A stretch of DNA of 64,000 nt, taken from Otatea glauca. Lineage: Eukaryota > Streptophyta > Magnoliopsida > Poales > Poaceae. The stretch is taken from NCBI GenBank assembly GCA_036346275.1, contig CM070711.1:53383435-53447434 (forward strand), read 5' to 3'. Shown piece by piece: positions 45,429 to 58,512 of the stretch. The position numbers were made by a program, and so were the translations under genes. The stretch's first letter is position 1, and each line of letters begins with the position of its first letter. The notes beneath the pieces were generated by a model. That model searched no databases. It saw only the letters and a list, made by a program, of their open reading frames with translations, and was not told the origin of the DNA.

Positions 45429-47670
45429 ATGGACAAGTATTTCACCAAGCCTCCTATCTTTTCTGGAGTTGATTTTCCTTTCTGGAAATCAAGAATGGAG
45501 TCGTACATCACTGCTCAGGGCTTCCTGATTTTGCAGAAGGTGAAGGTCCCGTATGAGGTTCCTGCCGATGAAAACATCATGGTGACAATATGCCTGACGT
45601 TGAGGCGAATGATAAGGCAAGGAACATCCTCATACAGAGCCTTAACCGTAGTGAGTACGATAGGATCTCTCACCTATGATTTGCTCACTAGATCTGGATG
45701 ACCCTCGATACTTACCATGAGGGCACCACCCAAATTAAGACGGTGAGACAGGATCAATTCAAGCGTGACTACAACAAATTTGAACAACACGCTGGTGAGA
45801 CCCCTGATGAGTGTTTTAGTCGGTTCACAAGAATCTTAAGCGATCTCCGTGCAGTTGGTTGCACATACCTTGACTCGGAGAACGCTCGACACTTCTGGAC
45901 CGCACTTAATCTTCGGGTTTGGGAGATGAAGGTGACCACCATCAAGGACACCACAGACTTATCGACCTTGACTCTTGACAGGCTCTATTCCCGAATCAAG
46001 ACTCATGAGATGACCTTGGTCACTGATCCCATTGGATCCTCTTCTGAGACTTTAGTTGGTTTCTCTCTTTTCGCCCTTTGTGAGCTAAGCAATGAACAAT
46101 TGGAAAATTTTTCAGAAAGTGAGCTTGCTCTTCTAGCTCGCAAATTTTCTCATGCCTACAAGAGGGTGAGGGAGAGAAAGAGAGGTGGCATCATCACCTG
46201 CTTCGAGTGTGGTAGCCCCAACCACATTAGGGCAAACTGCCCCAAGCAGGGGAAGGCAATAACGACTCCGGTGGTTCGGGAAAGAACGACTACACCGACA
46301 AGAATCGCAACTACAAGAAGCCTTTAGCTCGTGACCCGACGCATGAGAAGAATTACCGCAACTTCTCGAAGAACAAGAAGCTCTTCCACCGCGTCCTTGC
46401 CGCACTCGACAACATCAACCTCTCCGACATGGAGACCTAGAGCGACGAAGGCAGGATGATCCTCAAGAGAAGAACAAAGGCGGCGACAACTTCACCGGGA
46501 TGTGCTTCATGGTGGACACCAACGACATCAGCGACTCCGAGCTCTACAGTGACTCGAACGAGGTACCTTCCTATAACCAGCTCAATGAAGCTTTTTGCAA
46601 GAATAGAAAAATTTTATGCTAGAGTTAGAGCTAGGTGTACGGAGCTAGAGAAGGAAGTAGATACCTTGATTCAGGAGTTAGCTTCTCTTAGATCTTCTCC
46701 CTCCCGAGTCTCTCATGATTATTCTCTATGTGATGCCTTGCTAGTAGAGCTTGAGAACTTAAGAACTATGCATGATAGTGTGTTGTCTGAGCTAGATAGT
46801 CTTAGGTTGAAGAATGCAAGCACTGATTCTGTTGATGCTATTCTTATAGATGCTAGTTTTCTTCATGCTCACACTAGTGCATCGTGTGAAAATTGCCCTA
46901 AATTACTTGCTGAAATTGATGCCATAAGCACTCACCTTAGGAAGCTATCTACTAGAAATAATGAACTTGAATTGCAAGCTTCTAAGGACTCAGTCAGGTC
47001 ATGTGAGGGCTGTAGGCAACTAAAACTTGACAATGAATCCTTAAATGTCAAGTGTGCTGAACTTATTAAGGACTTACTAGTTAAGTCACAAGAAAGTTGC
47101 TTGCGATGTGCTGAGATTGAGGGGGACTTAGATGAATCCAAGTCGAACTTAGGAAGAAGCTTTAGGCCCAGACCCTTAGGATTAGAAATGCCTCTTGCGT
47201 TTTTTGTGAGGCCCTCAAAGTTGAGGTAGTCGTGTTGAGGGAGGAAAATGCACGTACTGGTAGTTCTTCCTTATCTAGTTCTTCTTCTTCCTCTTCCCCT
47301 TGTTCTTCCTGTGCCTCTCTTCCAAGAGTGTGAGTATCTTATGAGCACTCTTGAGAAGTTTGTAGGAGGCAAGAAGAAGCTCAATCTCATCCTAGACAAG
47401 TCTAAGATTAGTCGATTTAATCAAGGTGTAGGATTTGACTACTTGGAGCACACTAGGGCTCATCCTCCTACCATTGTGCGTGGCTCCAAGAGTGAAGAGA
47501 TTGTGGTTGCTCCCATGGTGAGCACAAATATGTCTAGGTTTGCTGGGGTTGTCCATAGGATTTCTGACTAGAAGGTTGCACCTCCTGCTGCTTCTGCCTC
47601 TAGCAAGGCGAAGTACTTATGCACCTTCTGTCAGAAGGATGGTCACCTAGTAGATTTCTGCTTCAAGCAT
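45429..47670 (+). pseudogene. Copia gag with coiled-coil extension (frameshifted)
   Basis: Starts at ATG 45429 (MDKYFTKPPIFSGVDFPFWK). The frame shifts near 45585 and continues as RNILIQSLNRSEYDRISHL, with stops at about 45706 and before, then as the ORF 45698-46327 (DTYHEGTTQIKTVRQDQFKR). A CX2CX4HX4C zinc knuckle (CFECGSPNHIRANC) lies at 46199-46240. A second knuckle-like motif (CTFCQKDGHLVDFC) is at 47620-47661. Between them an ORF (46456-47229) has long heptad-like leucine and charged runs (ELEKEVDTLIQELASLR), a predicted coiled coil as in SIRE gag. Gag packages the RNA. At least three frame breaks are present. Confidence 0.85.
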
Positions 47671-48138
47671 GCCAAGATCACTAGGCACGAACGTGTTCAT
47701 GCCCTTAGAGGTATTCAGGGTCATCCCCAAACTCTGAGTGCTCGTAAGGCACAACTATTGCTAGATAGGTTAGAGAGTCGTCTATTTTTGGGCAGTGTTC
47801 TGGACTCGGTTTTCATGCTGTTCAGTTGAGTTTTCATCCTGGAGTTGCTCGTGGCCAATCTTTTCGCAGTCCTTTTGATATTCCTCACATTTCTCATCGA
47901 GGTAGATATCAGCGGCGTGAGGTGTTTCCTGGTAGGAGATTTGGGTAGCCTCACTGGAATGGTCTAGCCTTTACACGACGGCGGGCCAACCTAGTTTTAG
48001 CTCCCAGATTTTTTGCTAGTGCTGCTTCTGGTTTTATGAGAGTAGAGCGTTAGAGAGACTCTAGAGTTCAGTCTTTTGCTCCTATGGCTGGTACTTCGAG
48101 ACGCTGTGTGATTCAGTATTGGCTGCCTAGATCTGCTC

Positions 48139-50995
48139 TTGTTTGTCCCAGTACTGAGTTGTCTCTATCTCTCTTTTTTGTTGACACAGGTCCGTAGGAT
48201 GGGGAAGGGAGAGGTTTGGATTGTTGACTCCAGTTGTTCTCATCATATGACCGGATTCTCGAGATTATTCTCTTCCCTAGTCCGAGCTCCCGGTGATGAG
48301 TTGATCACTTTTGGGGATGCTTCATCAGGTAGAGTCATTGCAAAAGGTACCGTCTGCATTAATGTTAATTTCTTTCTTAAGGATTTTGCCTTAGTGAGTA
48401 AGCTGCAATACATTTTGCTTTCTGTCTCTCAGCTTATCGGTAACTCTTTCGATGTAAGCTTTAAGAGTAGTGCCTGTAGTATCCTTGATTCATCAAGGGA
48501 GTTAGTTTGTGGGATTTCTAGCGTACTGATTTTTCAGCTTCTTCTGGAGACTCTCTTCGTTGTTTGATTGCTTCAGAGTCCCGTGATTTCTCCTTCTAGC
48601 ATAGGAGATTGGTCACATCGGCTTCGACCATTTGACATGGGTTAGAAACCACGATCTCATTCGTGGTCTGCCTAAACTCAAGATGGTCAAAGACACAGTT
48701 TGCTCTCCTTGCCGACATGGCAAGATGGTTGCTGCTTCTCATCCTCCAGTCACTGTTGTGATGACTGATGCACTAGGACAGCTTTTACATATAGACACTG
48801 TTGGTCCAGCTAGAGTGCAGTCAACGCGTGTGAAGTAGTATATTCTTGTCATTATCGATGATTTTTCAAGGTATTCTTAGGTGTTTTTCATGGCTTCGAA
48901 GGATGAGTCTTTTACCCATTTCAGGGGTTTTGTCCGTAGGTTGTCTGTTGAGCTCCCTAGTGCCTTACGAGCTATACGCAGTGATAATGGCACGGAGTTC
49001 AAGAACTCTTACTTTAAGGGCTTCTGTGAGGATTTAGGCTTAGAGCATCAGTTTTCCTCTCCATACGTCCCTGAGCAAAATGGCGTATTGGAAAGGAAAA
49101 ATAGGACCTTGGTCGAGATGGCTAGGACGATGCTAGAAAGTTTTGGGCTGAGGCTATAGCTACTGCTTGTCATGTGTCTAATTTTGTATTCTTGAGAGTA
49201 CATTTGCATTGTTATTCTTATGAGTTGAGGTATGGGCGAAAGCCCAATGTTTCTTATTTTCGTGTGTTTGGTTACAAATGTTTCGTTCTGAAGTCTGGAA
49301 ACCTGCATAAGTTTGAGTCTCATTCTTTTGATGGTATTTTTCTAGGTTACTCGACTTTTTCTCATAGCTATAGGGTCTGGAGTTGTGATGCGAATAAGAT
49401 CATAGAGACCTGTGAGGTGACCTTTAATGAGGCTAGCCTAAGAGCTAGACCTGACTTTTCAGGCTCTTCTTTTCTCTCTGAGACCATCTTTGTAGAGGAT
49501 GAGGATGATGGAGATGACGGTGATCCACCTGATCCAGTCCCCTCTACTCCTGAGGTGCCTCATATTTCTATCTTTGCACCTCAGGGAGACCAACCCTTGC
49601 CTTTATACTCTTCTGCAGCAAGTGGCTCTGATCCTGCCTCTTCTGTTCATGAGGTAGAGGCTACTTTTGCTTCTGTTCCTTCCCGCCATATTCGGAGGAG
49701 TCATCCACCTGATTAGATCATTGACTAGAGGCTATTAGGATGTTGTTTGCATTTTCGGCATCCAAGGGCTTCAAGCTTTATCAAATAGATGTCAAGGGTG
49801 CATTCCTCAATGGGTATATTTAGGAAGAGGTGCATGTTAGGCAGCCTCCAGGATTCGAGAACTCCAAGTACCCAAACCATGTCTTCAAGCTTTCCAAATC
49901 TTTATTTGGACTTAAGCAGGCCCCTAGAGCTTGGTATCAAAGGCTTAAATCCTACCTTCTCAGTCATGGTTTTAAGATGGGTATAGTAGACTAGACTCTG
50001 TTTATCAGACACCAGGATTCTCATTTTCTTCTCGTCCAGATTTATGTGGACGATATTATCTTTGGTGGCTCTTCGCACTCTCTTGTGTCTCAGTTTTCAG
50101 ATGTTATGAGCACAGAGTTCGAGATAAGCATGATGGGTGAGTTGAGCTACTTTCTCAGCTTCCAAATCAAGCAGACTCGGGAGGGCACTTTCTTGCATCA
50201 AAGCAAGTACACTCGAGACATCCTGAGGCACTTCGACATGCCTGACGGGAAGTCGATGAAGACTCTATGGTCACCACTGCTGTCCTCGAGCCTAATAAGG
50301 ATGGTGAGCTAGTTGATCAGAAGGAGTTTCTGAGCATGATCAGCTCCCTCCTGTATCTTACTGCTTCAAGGCCGAACATACACTTTGCTGTGTGTCTGTG
50401 CGCTCGATTTTAGGTTTCTCCTCATGCCTCTTATCGCCAAGCGATGAAGCGTATCTTCAGGTACCTTCGAGCTACCATTGACTATGATATTTGTTACTCT
50501 TCTTCTTCTTGTCTATCCCTTAGAGCCTTTTCTGATGCAAACTTTGCTGGCTGTAGAATATATAGTAAGAGCACATCTGGCACTTGCCAATTCATTAGCA
50601 TTTCTCTTATTTCTTGGTCATCTAAGAAGCAGTCCGGAGTTGCACAATCCTCCGCTGAGGCCAAGTACGTTGCAGCCGCTAGTTGCTGTAGTCAGGTGCT
50701 TTAGATGAGATCGATCTTGCGGGACTTTGGATTAGACATAGATAGTGTTCCACTTTTCTTTGATAACACTTCTACTATTTGCATTGCCAAAAACCCAGTG
50801 CAACACTCTAGGACCAAGCACATTGACATTAGATATCACTTCCTTAGAGACCATGTGGAGAAGGGTGATATATTGCTTCAGTTTGTGGAGAGTGAACACC
50901 AGCTTAGTGATATCTTTACCAAGCCATTAGATAGCTCTAGGTTTATGACCTTGAGAGGAGAGCTTGGAGTTGTGTGCCCTTACGGAATTTCTTGA
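48139..50995 (+). pseudogene. Copia pol: protease, integrase, reverse transcriptase, RNase H (broken)
   Basis: Protease (about 48200-48540) has WIVDSSCSHHMTG, where the usual catalytic DSG/DTG reads DSS. The integrase includes HIDTVGP, IRSDNGTEFKNSYF and VPEQNGVLERKNRTL with the D, D, E pattern (about 48790-49140). The reverse transcriptase has DVKGAFLNG-like text near 49790, SLFGLKQAPRAW near 49900 and YVDDIIFGG at about 50044-50070. RNase H runs over about 50440-50990 (SWSSKKQSGVAQSSAEAKY, EHQLSDIFTKPLD). In-frame stops occur, for example near 48838, 48880, 49716 and 49995. The N-terminal part of the reverse transcriptase is missing at about 49720-49740. The final TGA is at 50995. Confidence 0.88.
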
Positions 50996-52464
50996 GGGGC
51001 AACTGGTTTGTATATTATGTATTATATATATTTTCTTCCAGCATTTCCTTTCTTTTGCTTCTTCTGGGTGTTTTGTTTTGGGCTTATTTCTAGAGTTCTC
51101 TCTTCACATAGACTTCTGGCATGCTTTGTATGGACCTCTCATCTAATGCTATAAGTTGCTATCATGCACCATCAGCTATTCTCTCTTCTCTCTAGGTTGA
51201 GTTCCCTCACAGTCTTATAAGTCTAGTAGGTGTTGGGCTCCCTGGGTATAGAGGGTCTATGTGTACTCCTTAGCTTGGGATCTAGAGTCAGCTTCCCTAT
51301 ATCAGTCATTGGGGAAGATGAGAGCGAGTCTGAGCCGTAGTGTTCTCTACTATCTTTTCTATGCTCTATAGCTATCCAGTTTGCACTTACTCGACTTCTT
51401 CTCCTCATTCTGTGTTTCTGGTTTCGATTGAGTTCATTTGGACATTCCTTGAGCTTAATTCTGCTTATAACTCAACTTGAACCAGATTTGTGCTTAAAAT
51501 TGATTCACTTGTTGAGGGGGAGTTTGAGAACCTATTTCATGCATTGCATATATAATTCATTTTATGTTTTATGAGATTTGTCTATTATGCAAATGAGCTA
51601 TTATTCATGCTATGCACCATGCTACTTTTATGAAGAAAAACGCTAGCTTAGATATGTCCAAGTTCAGTTTGATTCATCTTGCTAAGCTTGTTAAAAATTG
51701 AAAATTAAAGTTTTAAATGAAAACTTGACGAAACATGTTGCTTTTACTTGTTATGTTTCTTCTCTAGGTGCATATGCCATTATTTGTAAAATTTTGGATT
51801 TCTACTAGAGTCCCTATAGCAACTTGGGTGAAGCTAGGTTGATCCATACTTGAGTCCTTCATATGCTCATAAATCTAGATGGCGAAATAAAAAATTGACT
51901 CTTTTATGCAAATTGATTTTAACACTTTACATTCACGAGACGACTTCCCATCGCACTTGGGATGAACTTGGAATGTATCATGTATGATCAAGATCATTCT
52001 CTTAAGAGTTCCTCTTGAGATGGTCGACTATGGCTTGATTCAATCATTTGTAAAATGCAAATAACAAAAAAAATATAAGTGGGTAAAAAATGCAAATAAT
52101 ATCAAACATTTGCACCCCACTATGTCATTTGAAGTCTTAAAGCAAAAAATTTGCATTAAGATAAGTGAGCCCGAAGGACCTTGTATGCACATCTAGCTTT
52201 TCCAAAGTGTTGAGTAGGTTGAACTCTAGGTTTTCCATTTGATCCATTGTATGGCTTTGCTTCTAGTTTAGAAACTATGTTAAGTGTTGCAATTGTAAAA
52301 TCATGCAAAAAATGACATAGTCTTATTTGTACTTGCTAGCAAAATTGATATTTGTACTTGGACATGTCTTTGTTTAGCATGATCTGAACTTGAGTATGTT
52401 GGTGTCATACTTTGTCTATATGGTCACTTGGATAATCTTCAAAGCTCTTTTAGGTTGCATTTTT
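50996..52464 (+). other. Non-coding 3' tail of the Copia element
   Basis: No ORF of note. GTTGAGGGGGAG at 51511-51522 is polypurine-tract-like, but what follows does not match the 5' LTR. An A/T-rich tail continues to 52464. Such long tails between pol and the 3' LTR are common in the SIRE group. Confidence 0.55.
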
Positions 52465-53310
52465 TGTAACATCCCAATTTTTGCTTTTATTGGATTTATT
52501 ATGCATTTTACCTTTTTATGAATTTTCTGGGATTTAATTTAATTTATTTTGAATTTTTTGAATTAAGCCTTTTGTCATCTTTTATTTATTTGTTGAAAAG
52601 TATTAGTGATCCTTTATTGGAAATATTTTATTTGAGTTCTAAATGTCTTAAAATATTTTCTGGATTTTTTCTTGATATTTTTGCTATTTATTTGGGCCTT
52701 ATTTAGTTTTCTGAATTATTTTTTATTCAAAATTATTTTAAAATCGTGTGAATAGTGTCTGGGCGCATCGCTGGCCCATCAGCCCGTTCTTCGTGAAACC
52801 TTACTCACTTCTCACTTCCTCTTCCTCTTCTCTTTGAATGTTTGGTAAGTATGGTGTTCGAATTGTTCAACTAAAATGTCATAGCTTATCCTCTCCTCTT
52901 CCTTTCCCTTTTCTCTTCTCTTTTGCACTCTTGATGTTGTGGTGTTTTTGTTTTCGATCCATGCACCTTTCGGTAAAACGGCCATAACTTTTGCATACGA
53001 GCTCCGATCGCACCGATCTTGTGCTCATTTTAAAGCTAACGAAAAGTTCCATTTGAAAATCCATAAGTCCAAGTTAGGGGCTACATTAGAAGTACATGCG
53101 AGGCTTTGAAAAAACGTCAATCTCGAAAAAACGTCGTTTAGGGCCTCAAAACGGCCTCCGAAGTTTTTTTTCGTCGATTTTGCATTTTCAAGTTCTTCAG
53201 AGTAGGGACATGGGATATCTCACATCCAGTAGCTCTTTCATTATGCCTGAACTAGCACAGAGCAGCTAGATCATAGAAATATCATCTGTACGTGACGTTT
53301 TTTTGTTTCC
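52465..53310. mobile_element. LTR-like fragment starting TGTAACATCC
   Basis: TGTAACATCCCAATTTT is a common grass Gypsy LTR start. The fragment includes AAAACGGCCATAACTTTTGC at about 52975, typical of repeats. It runs into the orphan CACTA end with no visible closing terminus. Non-coding. Confidence 0.5.
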
Positions 53311-53317
53311 AAAAGTA

Positions 53318-53587
53318 ACATCACAGGCGGTTCATAGTAAAAACCGTCTGTGATAGTTGTTATCACAGACGGTTCTTAGTAAAAACCGTCTGTGATAGTT
53401 TGTTATCATAGATGGTTCTTATTAAAAATCGTCTGTGATGTTTGCATATTACAGACGGTTTTAGTTTGAAACCGTTTGTGATATATTCTATCACCGTAAC
53501 ATCACTGACACATGGTTACAGACGGTTCTAAAAACCATCTGTGATGACGGTTCTGAACCGTCTGTGATGACCTTTTCTGTAGTAGTG
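53318..53587. mobile_element. Orphan CACTA 3' end
   Basis: About ten CAGACGGTTC / AAACCGTCTG motifs end in CTTTTCTGTAGTAGTG. The last 100 bp match the 3' end of CACTA copy 1 (CATCACTGACACATGGTTAC). No CACTA start was seen upstream, so the 5' part is lost. Confidence 0.8.
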
Positions 53588-56500
53588 TGTAACGACCCTC
53601 CTTTTTACAAAATAAGGTATTATGTGTATACAATACTAATCCTATAATCAGTGGTTAGTAAGCACATTTTCAACATTGGTAACATATCCATACACAATAT
53701 TATATATGTAATAGCGGAAGCTTATACAATAAAGTCTTACAAAACTGAAAATATTGCAGCGAAAATTCAAAAGCCTTGTGGTATGCCCATACAAACCCTC
53801 AGGCAACTTACAAGGTATAAACCCTAGAAAAGCTCGTCAATATAATTTCTGTAACATACGTGAAAGTATGCGTCTCCTTGGAAATTCGCTAACTTCGCCT
53901 AAACCAACAAATAAAGCAAGGTTGAGTACTTGTGTACTCAGCAAGATTTGTAGTGTGTCACAAATGCAGATATAGTAGATGCAAGCTATGTCAAAGGAAA
54001 GGCTTCTACGATTATTTTGCATAATGCGGATTTGAGTGACAAATACCAATTAATACATTGTAAACGGAATTTGTAAAAGCAAGTATGACTGATATTAAAA
54101 TAAGAGCAGAGTAACATATCTCATTCCACAGTCCTCCATGACTGTATCGCATCAATTCATTGCCAATCCCTCACATAAAATCTGGAAAAAAAAATCTTTC
54201 CAACAAATGTTTCCAAATCATCCATTTTTCAAAATACAAAAACTCTAACTGTGTGATGACTTTACCATGTGTCCTTGACCGCGGGCATGACTTTTTGAAA
54301 AGATTTATACTTTGTAGAGGTGTAGAACTTTACCTACAAGAAATGATAAAATCTTTGTGCAATCGATTTTAGCACACTTCTTTTAGTGTGCCGCAGGGAG
54401 ATCATAACATAAATGTTACATTACCTAGGCCTAACTTTGGACCAGTCTAGTGATGCCAAAACTTTGCCATGGTGGCAGAAACAAAATACACCCAAGGCTT
54501 GATATCATTCACACAGTAATCAAGGCAGTCCATCCCTACCATAACCGTTTCTCCTCATAGCAAGGCATACACCGTTGTGTTGGCAGGCATTATTCCCAGC
54601 ACCTCGGTGAGGGCACCCTTTTGAGCAGACCTACCCGAATTGCCCGCACTACTCCAACTTTCTAATGCGCAAAGTTAAACCTAAGTAACTTTATAGGTTA
54701 AGGCTGTCCTATACCAACACTTGTTGTTGCACTTATTTCTTGGCTTGAAAACAACACAATAGTTCGGTCCTTAATCCGACCCGGGCGATAAACTCCCTCT
54801 ATCTACGTGCAAGTCCCATGCACATCTAGCTATTCCCAATAATCGCTCGTGTCAAAACCATAGTTTTATTTTCATTTTTACCAAAATATCAGCAAACTTT
54901 ATTGTTATATCCAGCCTTTTTAATCGTATCCAACCTTTTTAAATTATAAAGAATAGCACGTCTGATCATCTCCATTACTAAAGCATGGCTAAGTATGTTC
55001 ACTATATAATCGTCTATTTCCATGTTGACATTATATATTGTCTAACCTTATGCTAGGGTTATCAAGGTTCATGAGTCAATATTTATCAAGGAAGTTCCAT
55101 GATATCAGGGTATAACTACCAATACTACAATATAGCAAATTTACAGAAAATACAAGCATGCATAATAGTTTTGACGAAAACAATCTAAACTAATTTAAAT
55201 AATAGGATCAACATGATCAAAGGGGGTTCTTGCCATACTCTGTTGGTTCAGGAATCGACTCGGGTCGAGGTCAACAATTGTCGTTTCGTGGACGTTGGTA
55301 TCTACACGTGATTACGTATAGCAATAACTATAAGAGGCAAAAAGAAATCAAATAACACCAAGTTAAAAATAACTTAAGAATAGAAGGTTCTAGTGATAAA
55401 AACATTTTGAATATTGATTTCTTTATTATTTGAGTCCATTTGTTTGTGTTATGGATTTAGGATTTATATTCCAAATGGTTAGGTTTTTAATAGGATTATG
55501 ATGCAAAATATGTTTAAATAGAACCAGTTTTGCTGCATTAGGTGGTCTGGACCTACAGGGTATTTAGAACTGGTTTCACATGTATAATCCTTTATTTGCA
55601 AAAGCTATGTATATAGTATTATTATGTGCATGGAATACATGGTCTTTTTATAAACTTATTTTAAACCTAACCAAATATGAAATATTTTTGCATATCTAGA
55701 GATATTATGGTCCTAATAGGTTTTATAAATTGGTTGCATCCTATTTTGAACTTATTTACATTAATTATTACTATTTTGATTATTAGTGCCTTGGAAAATA
55801 ACCTTTTTGCAAATTAAATTCAAACTAGGTTAAAATATAAATATTTTTGCATATTAAAACATATTAAAATTTAATTAATTGATTAAGGAGCTAGGGTTTA
55901 TATATTTCCAAAAGTAACCATATTAGGGTTTACTCAAGTTTAATTCAAATAATTCAAACTGAGTTTAAAAATTAAATATATTTTTAGAAATGAGCTACTT
56001 GTGATCTCAGAAATTTTATAAAATTTATTTCATAATTTTAGGAGTTAGGATTTACATATTTCAAATAGTTTCCATATTAGTCATATTCACATGTGTTAAA
56101 TTCAAACATTCTAATCCTTGACTCAAAGTTAAGTATTTTTGTATATCCTGAAAGCTTTTGATTTGTATGAATTTAGAATTTTGTTTCACTAGATTTTGAA
56201 CTATATTGCAAAATATATAAAGGTTTGATTGAGCTCAGTTTGAAAAATTCACTGAAAATGGTTAAACATGCTTTCCATCTAACGAAAGCGTATTCTGGCT
56301 TTTTAAAGCCTTTCCCAAAGCAGCATGAGGGCCCCATTCATCGGTGGCACCGAACAGAGCATGGTCCAGGGAAGTTCACCGCCGGCAATCTGGTGGTGTT
56401 TTCCTCCGGCCAAGTTCATGGGAAGCTGGAGAGCATCGCTAGGGACTTAGGGCTAGGCTTAGAGATGGCCGGCGGTGACCAAAGTTGGCCTACCACCATG

Positions 56501-58512
56501 CTCAAATGGTGGCCATAACGGCCAAATGGTGGAGAGGGCGATTAGGTAGTTCTTAGGCTCAGGCGACGGTGATTTAAGCATCAGGGGACCAAGGTGATTC
56601 CGTTTTACCTGTTAATGGCGTCAGATATTGGTTGTAGTGCGCTGCCACCATATGCTAGACTTGGAGAAGAAGAGGTTCGAGGTGGCAGCGATTTGGATGA
56701 CCTAAGCTGCAATTCATGATGGCAACAAGTTCAGGGGGTACTCAAGGTGCTATGGGCTGATTTAATCGACTTGTTGCTTACCAGATTGCTTAACTGAGTA
56801 ACAACCCAGGCTTGGGCCTTTTGAAGGCAATGCTGGCTCTTATTTGCGATTGAGCGAAGTTTTGGGTGATGGATGGTGGGTTGGAGACGCAGAGGGGTCT
56901 GTGGCACTATGGGGTGGCTCAGGTGATACTTATAGGAGAAGTGAGGCGGCGCCATAGGGTGTGAACGGCGGCTTGGCCGTGGATGGCGGCACGAATTTTC
57001 ACAGGATAAGAGCCGGTGCAGGGTATGGAGGTATCAGATCATGACCGTGGCAGGGCATAGCCAAGGGTCGTCTTATACGGTGCTTAAGCCGGTTGGTTGT
57101 GATGGGGTGGCTTAATTTGACCGAAGCTCAGAGTGAGGGGTAATGGCGGTTCACTCGGGCTGAGGGGGAAGAAACCAAGGGTGCTGGGGCTAGGCAATAA
57201 TGGTAGTGCAATGTGGTAGGGTTCACATGGCATGGGCAAAGTCGATGCCGCAGTCTTGCGCCATATACATGCTATGGCAGTGATCACATGGGGTTTTGCT
57301 TGCCGTGGCAAGATTCGGGCAGCGTGAGGAGACGCTTGGCTGAGGAAAGGGCAAGGCAACCAGAGCCAGGTGACGCTGGCAAGTAGGCCATGCGCTGTGT
57401 GGATTCCATGTGGCAGTGAAATGGAAGAAGAAACCGGAGTTCTCCTCTTTGGACAAAGCATGGTTTTTGCGTTAATTGGGCTATCATTCCTGTTTAAAAA
57501 AATTTCAAAATTTTTGTGTGGATTCCCGAGGAAGTCCTTATCTTATCCTAAAATTTTAGATAATGATCACAAGTCTGCAATTTATTAAAATTCTGACAAG
57601 CCTACTATTTGATTTTAGGGTTTTATATTTTTCATTTTTCTAAGGTTTCAAATGTGGTTAAATTATATTTAAAATTTTTCTATGTGGTCCTAAGGGTATA
57701 AGGAGGCTACCATAAAATTTTCAATTGATGATCAATTATATTTAGTTTTATAACATTCTGAAATGGTTTTGTTGAGTTATTTTTATTCTCTATCTTCGAT
57801 TTTTCAAATGCAACAAATAAATTTATATATTTTTAAAAAATTTATGTGTCATTGTAATTGCTTAATAGTGATATCATAAAAATTTCAAATTTTTATCAAT
57901 CATATAAGATTTTATAAATTTCTGAAATTGATAATATTATTTTAAAATTAATTGTATTTTTGATTTTATAAATGCATAATACAAATTTATTTATTTTTAA
58001 GACTTTTTATGTAGGTTAATTTCATTCTGCAGGTCATTTAATAAAAATTTCATAAAGATAGAATGTAAGTAAAATTTTAATTAATTCTGACGAATTTCCT
58101 GTTCATAGTCTTCAATTACTAATTTTGATTTATTTTCAGTACTAAATGCTTTCAATTTCCTTTGAGAATTTTTGGAGATGAATTATGATTTCAATAAATT
58201 TTCTTTATAATTTTCTCTTATATGATTTTTGGTTTTTGCATTTTGAAATTGAGAAAACAACCAATATAAAAGATTTTCTTAACAACCAAAATTCAAGAAA
58301 AAATTCAGAACGGATAGAAATTCAAAATAAAACATAATTGAAACTCAATTTTCATATTTTATTTTTGGAAGAGAGGAATTCAACAATATAAATGTTCTTT
58401 TTCAAAGACCAAAATTCAGGAAAAATGCAGAAAGGTAGAAAACCAAATTAAAATTATAATTCCAATTAAATTTTTTTATTTTACCAATGTTTGAATTTTC
58501 TAGGATGTTACA
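53588..58512. mobile_element. Non-coding LTR-like element with TGTAACG...GGATGTTACA ends
   Basis: It begins TGTAACGACCC directly after the orphan CACTA end and finishes ...CTAGGATGTTACA. Inside are stretches typical of grass non-autonomous retroelements (TAATAGCGGAAGC near 53710, GAGTACTTGTGTACTCAGCAAG-type text near 53923) and a GC-richer part (56300-57480) with short ORFs but no known domain. It could be a very long solo LTR, or a large non-coding LTR element whose inner LTR borders are not recognised. Flanks (TAGTG and GGGAG) do not match, so the two ends may belong to different elements. Confidence 0.45.

Larger units (their letters stand above)
44138..52464 (+). mobile_element. SIRE-type Copia LTR retrotransposon, 3' end missing
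   Basis: The 5' LTR, a tRNA-Met primer-binding site, gag with a coiled-coil extension, and pol in Copia order (protease, integrase, reverse transcriptase, RNase H) are present, followed by a long non-coding tail with a polypurine-like tract. Copia gag zinc knuckles and the SIRE-like coiled-coil region support the lineage. No 3' LTR copy of the 5' LTR was found before the next repeat starts at 52465, so the element is truncated or interrupted there. Many stops and frameshifts. Confidence 0.85.

Noticed and set aside
56225..57461. Cluster of short ORFs in a GC-richer island
   Set aside because: Frames are short and overlapping, no domain is recognised, and the island lies inside LTR-like non-coding sequence.
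52465..58512. One element bounded by TGTAACATCC and GGATGTTACA
   Set aside because: The flanks (TTTTT and GGGAG) do not match and an orphan CACTA end plus a second TGTAACG start lie inside, so one element is not supported.
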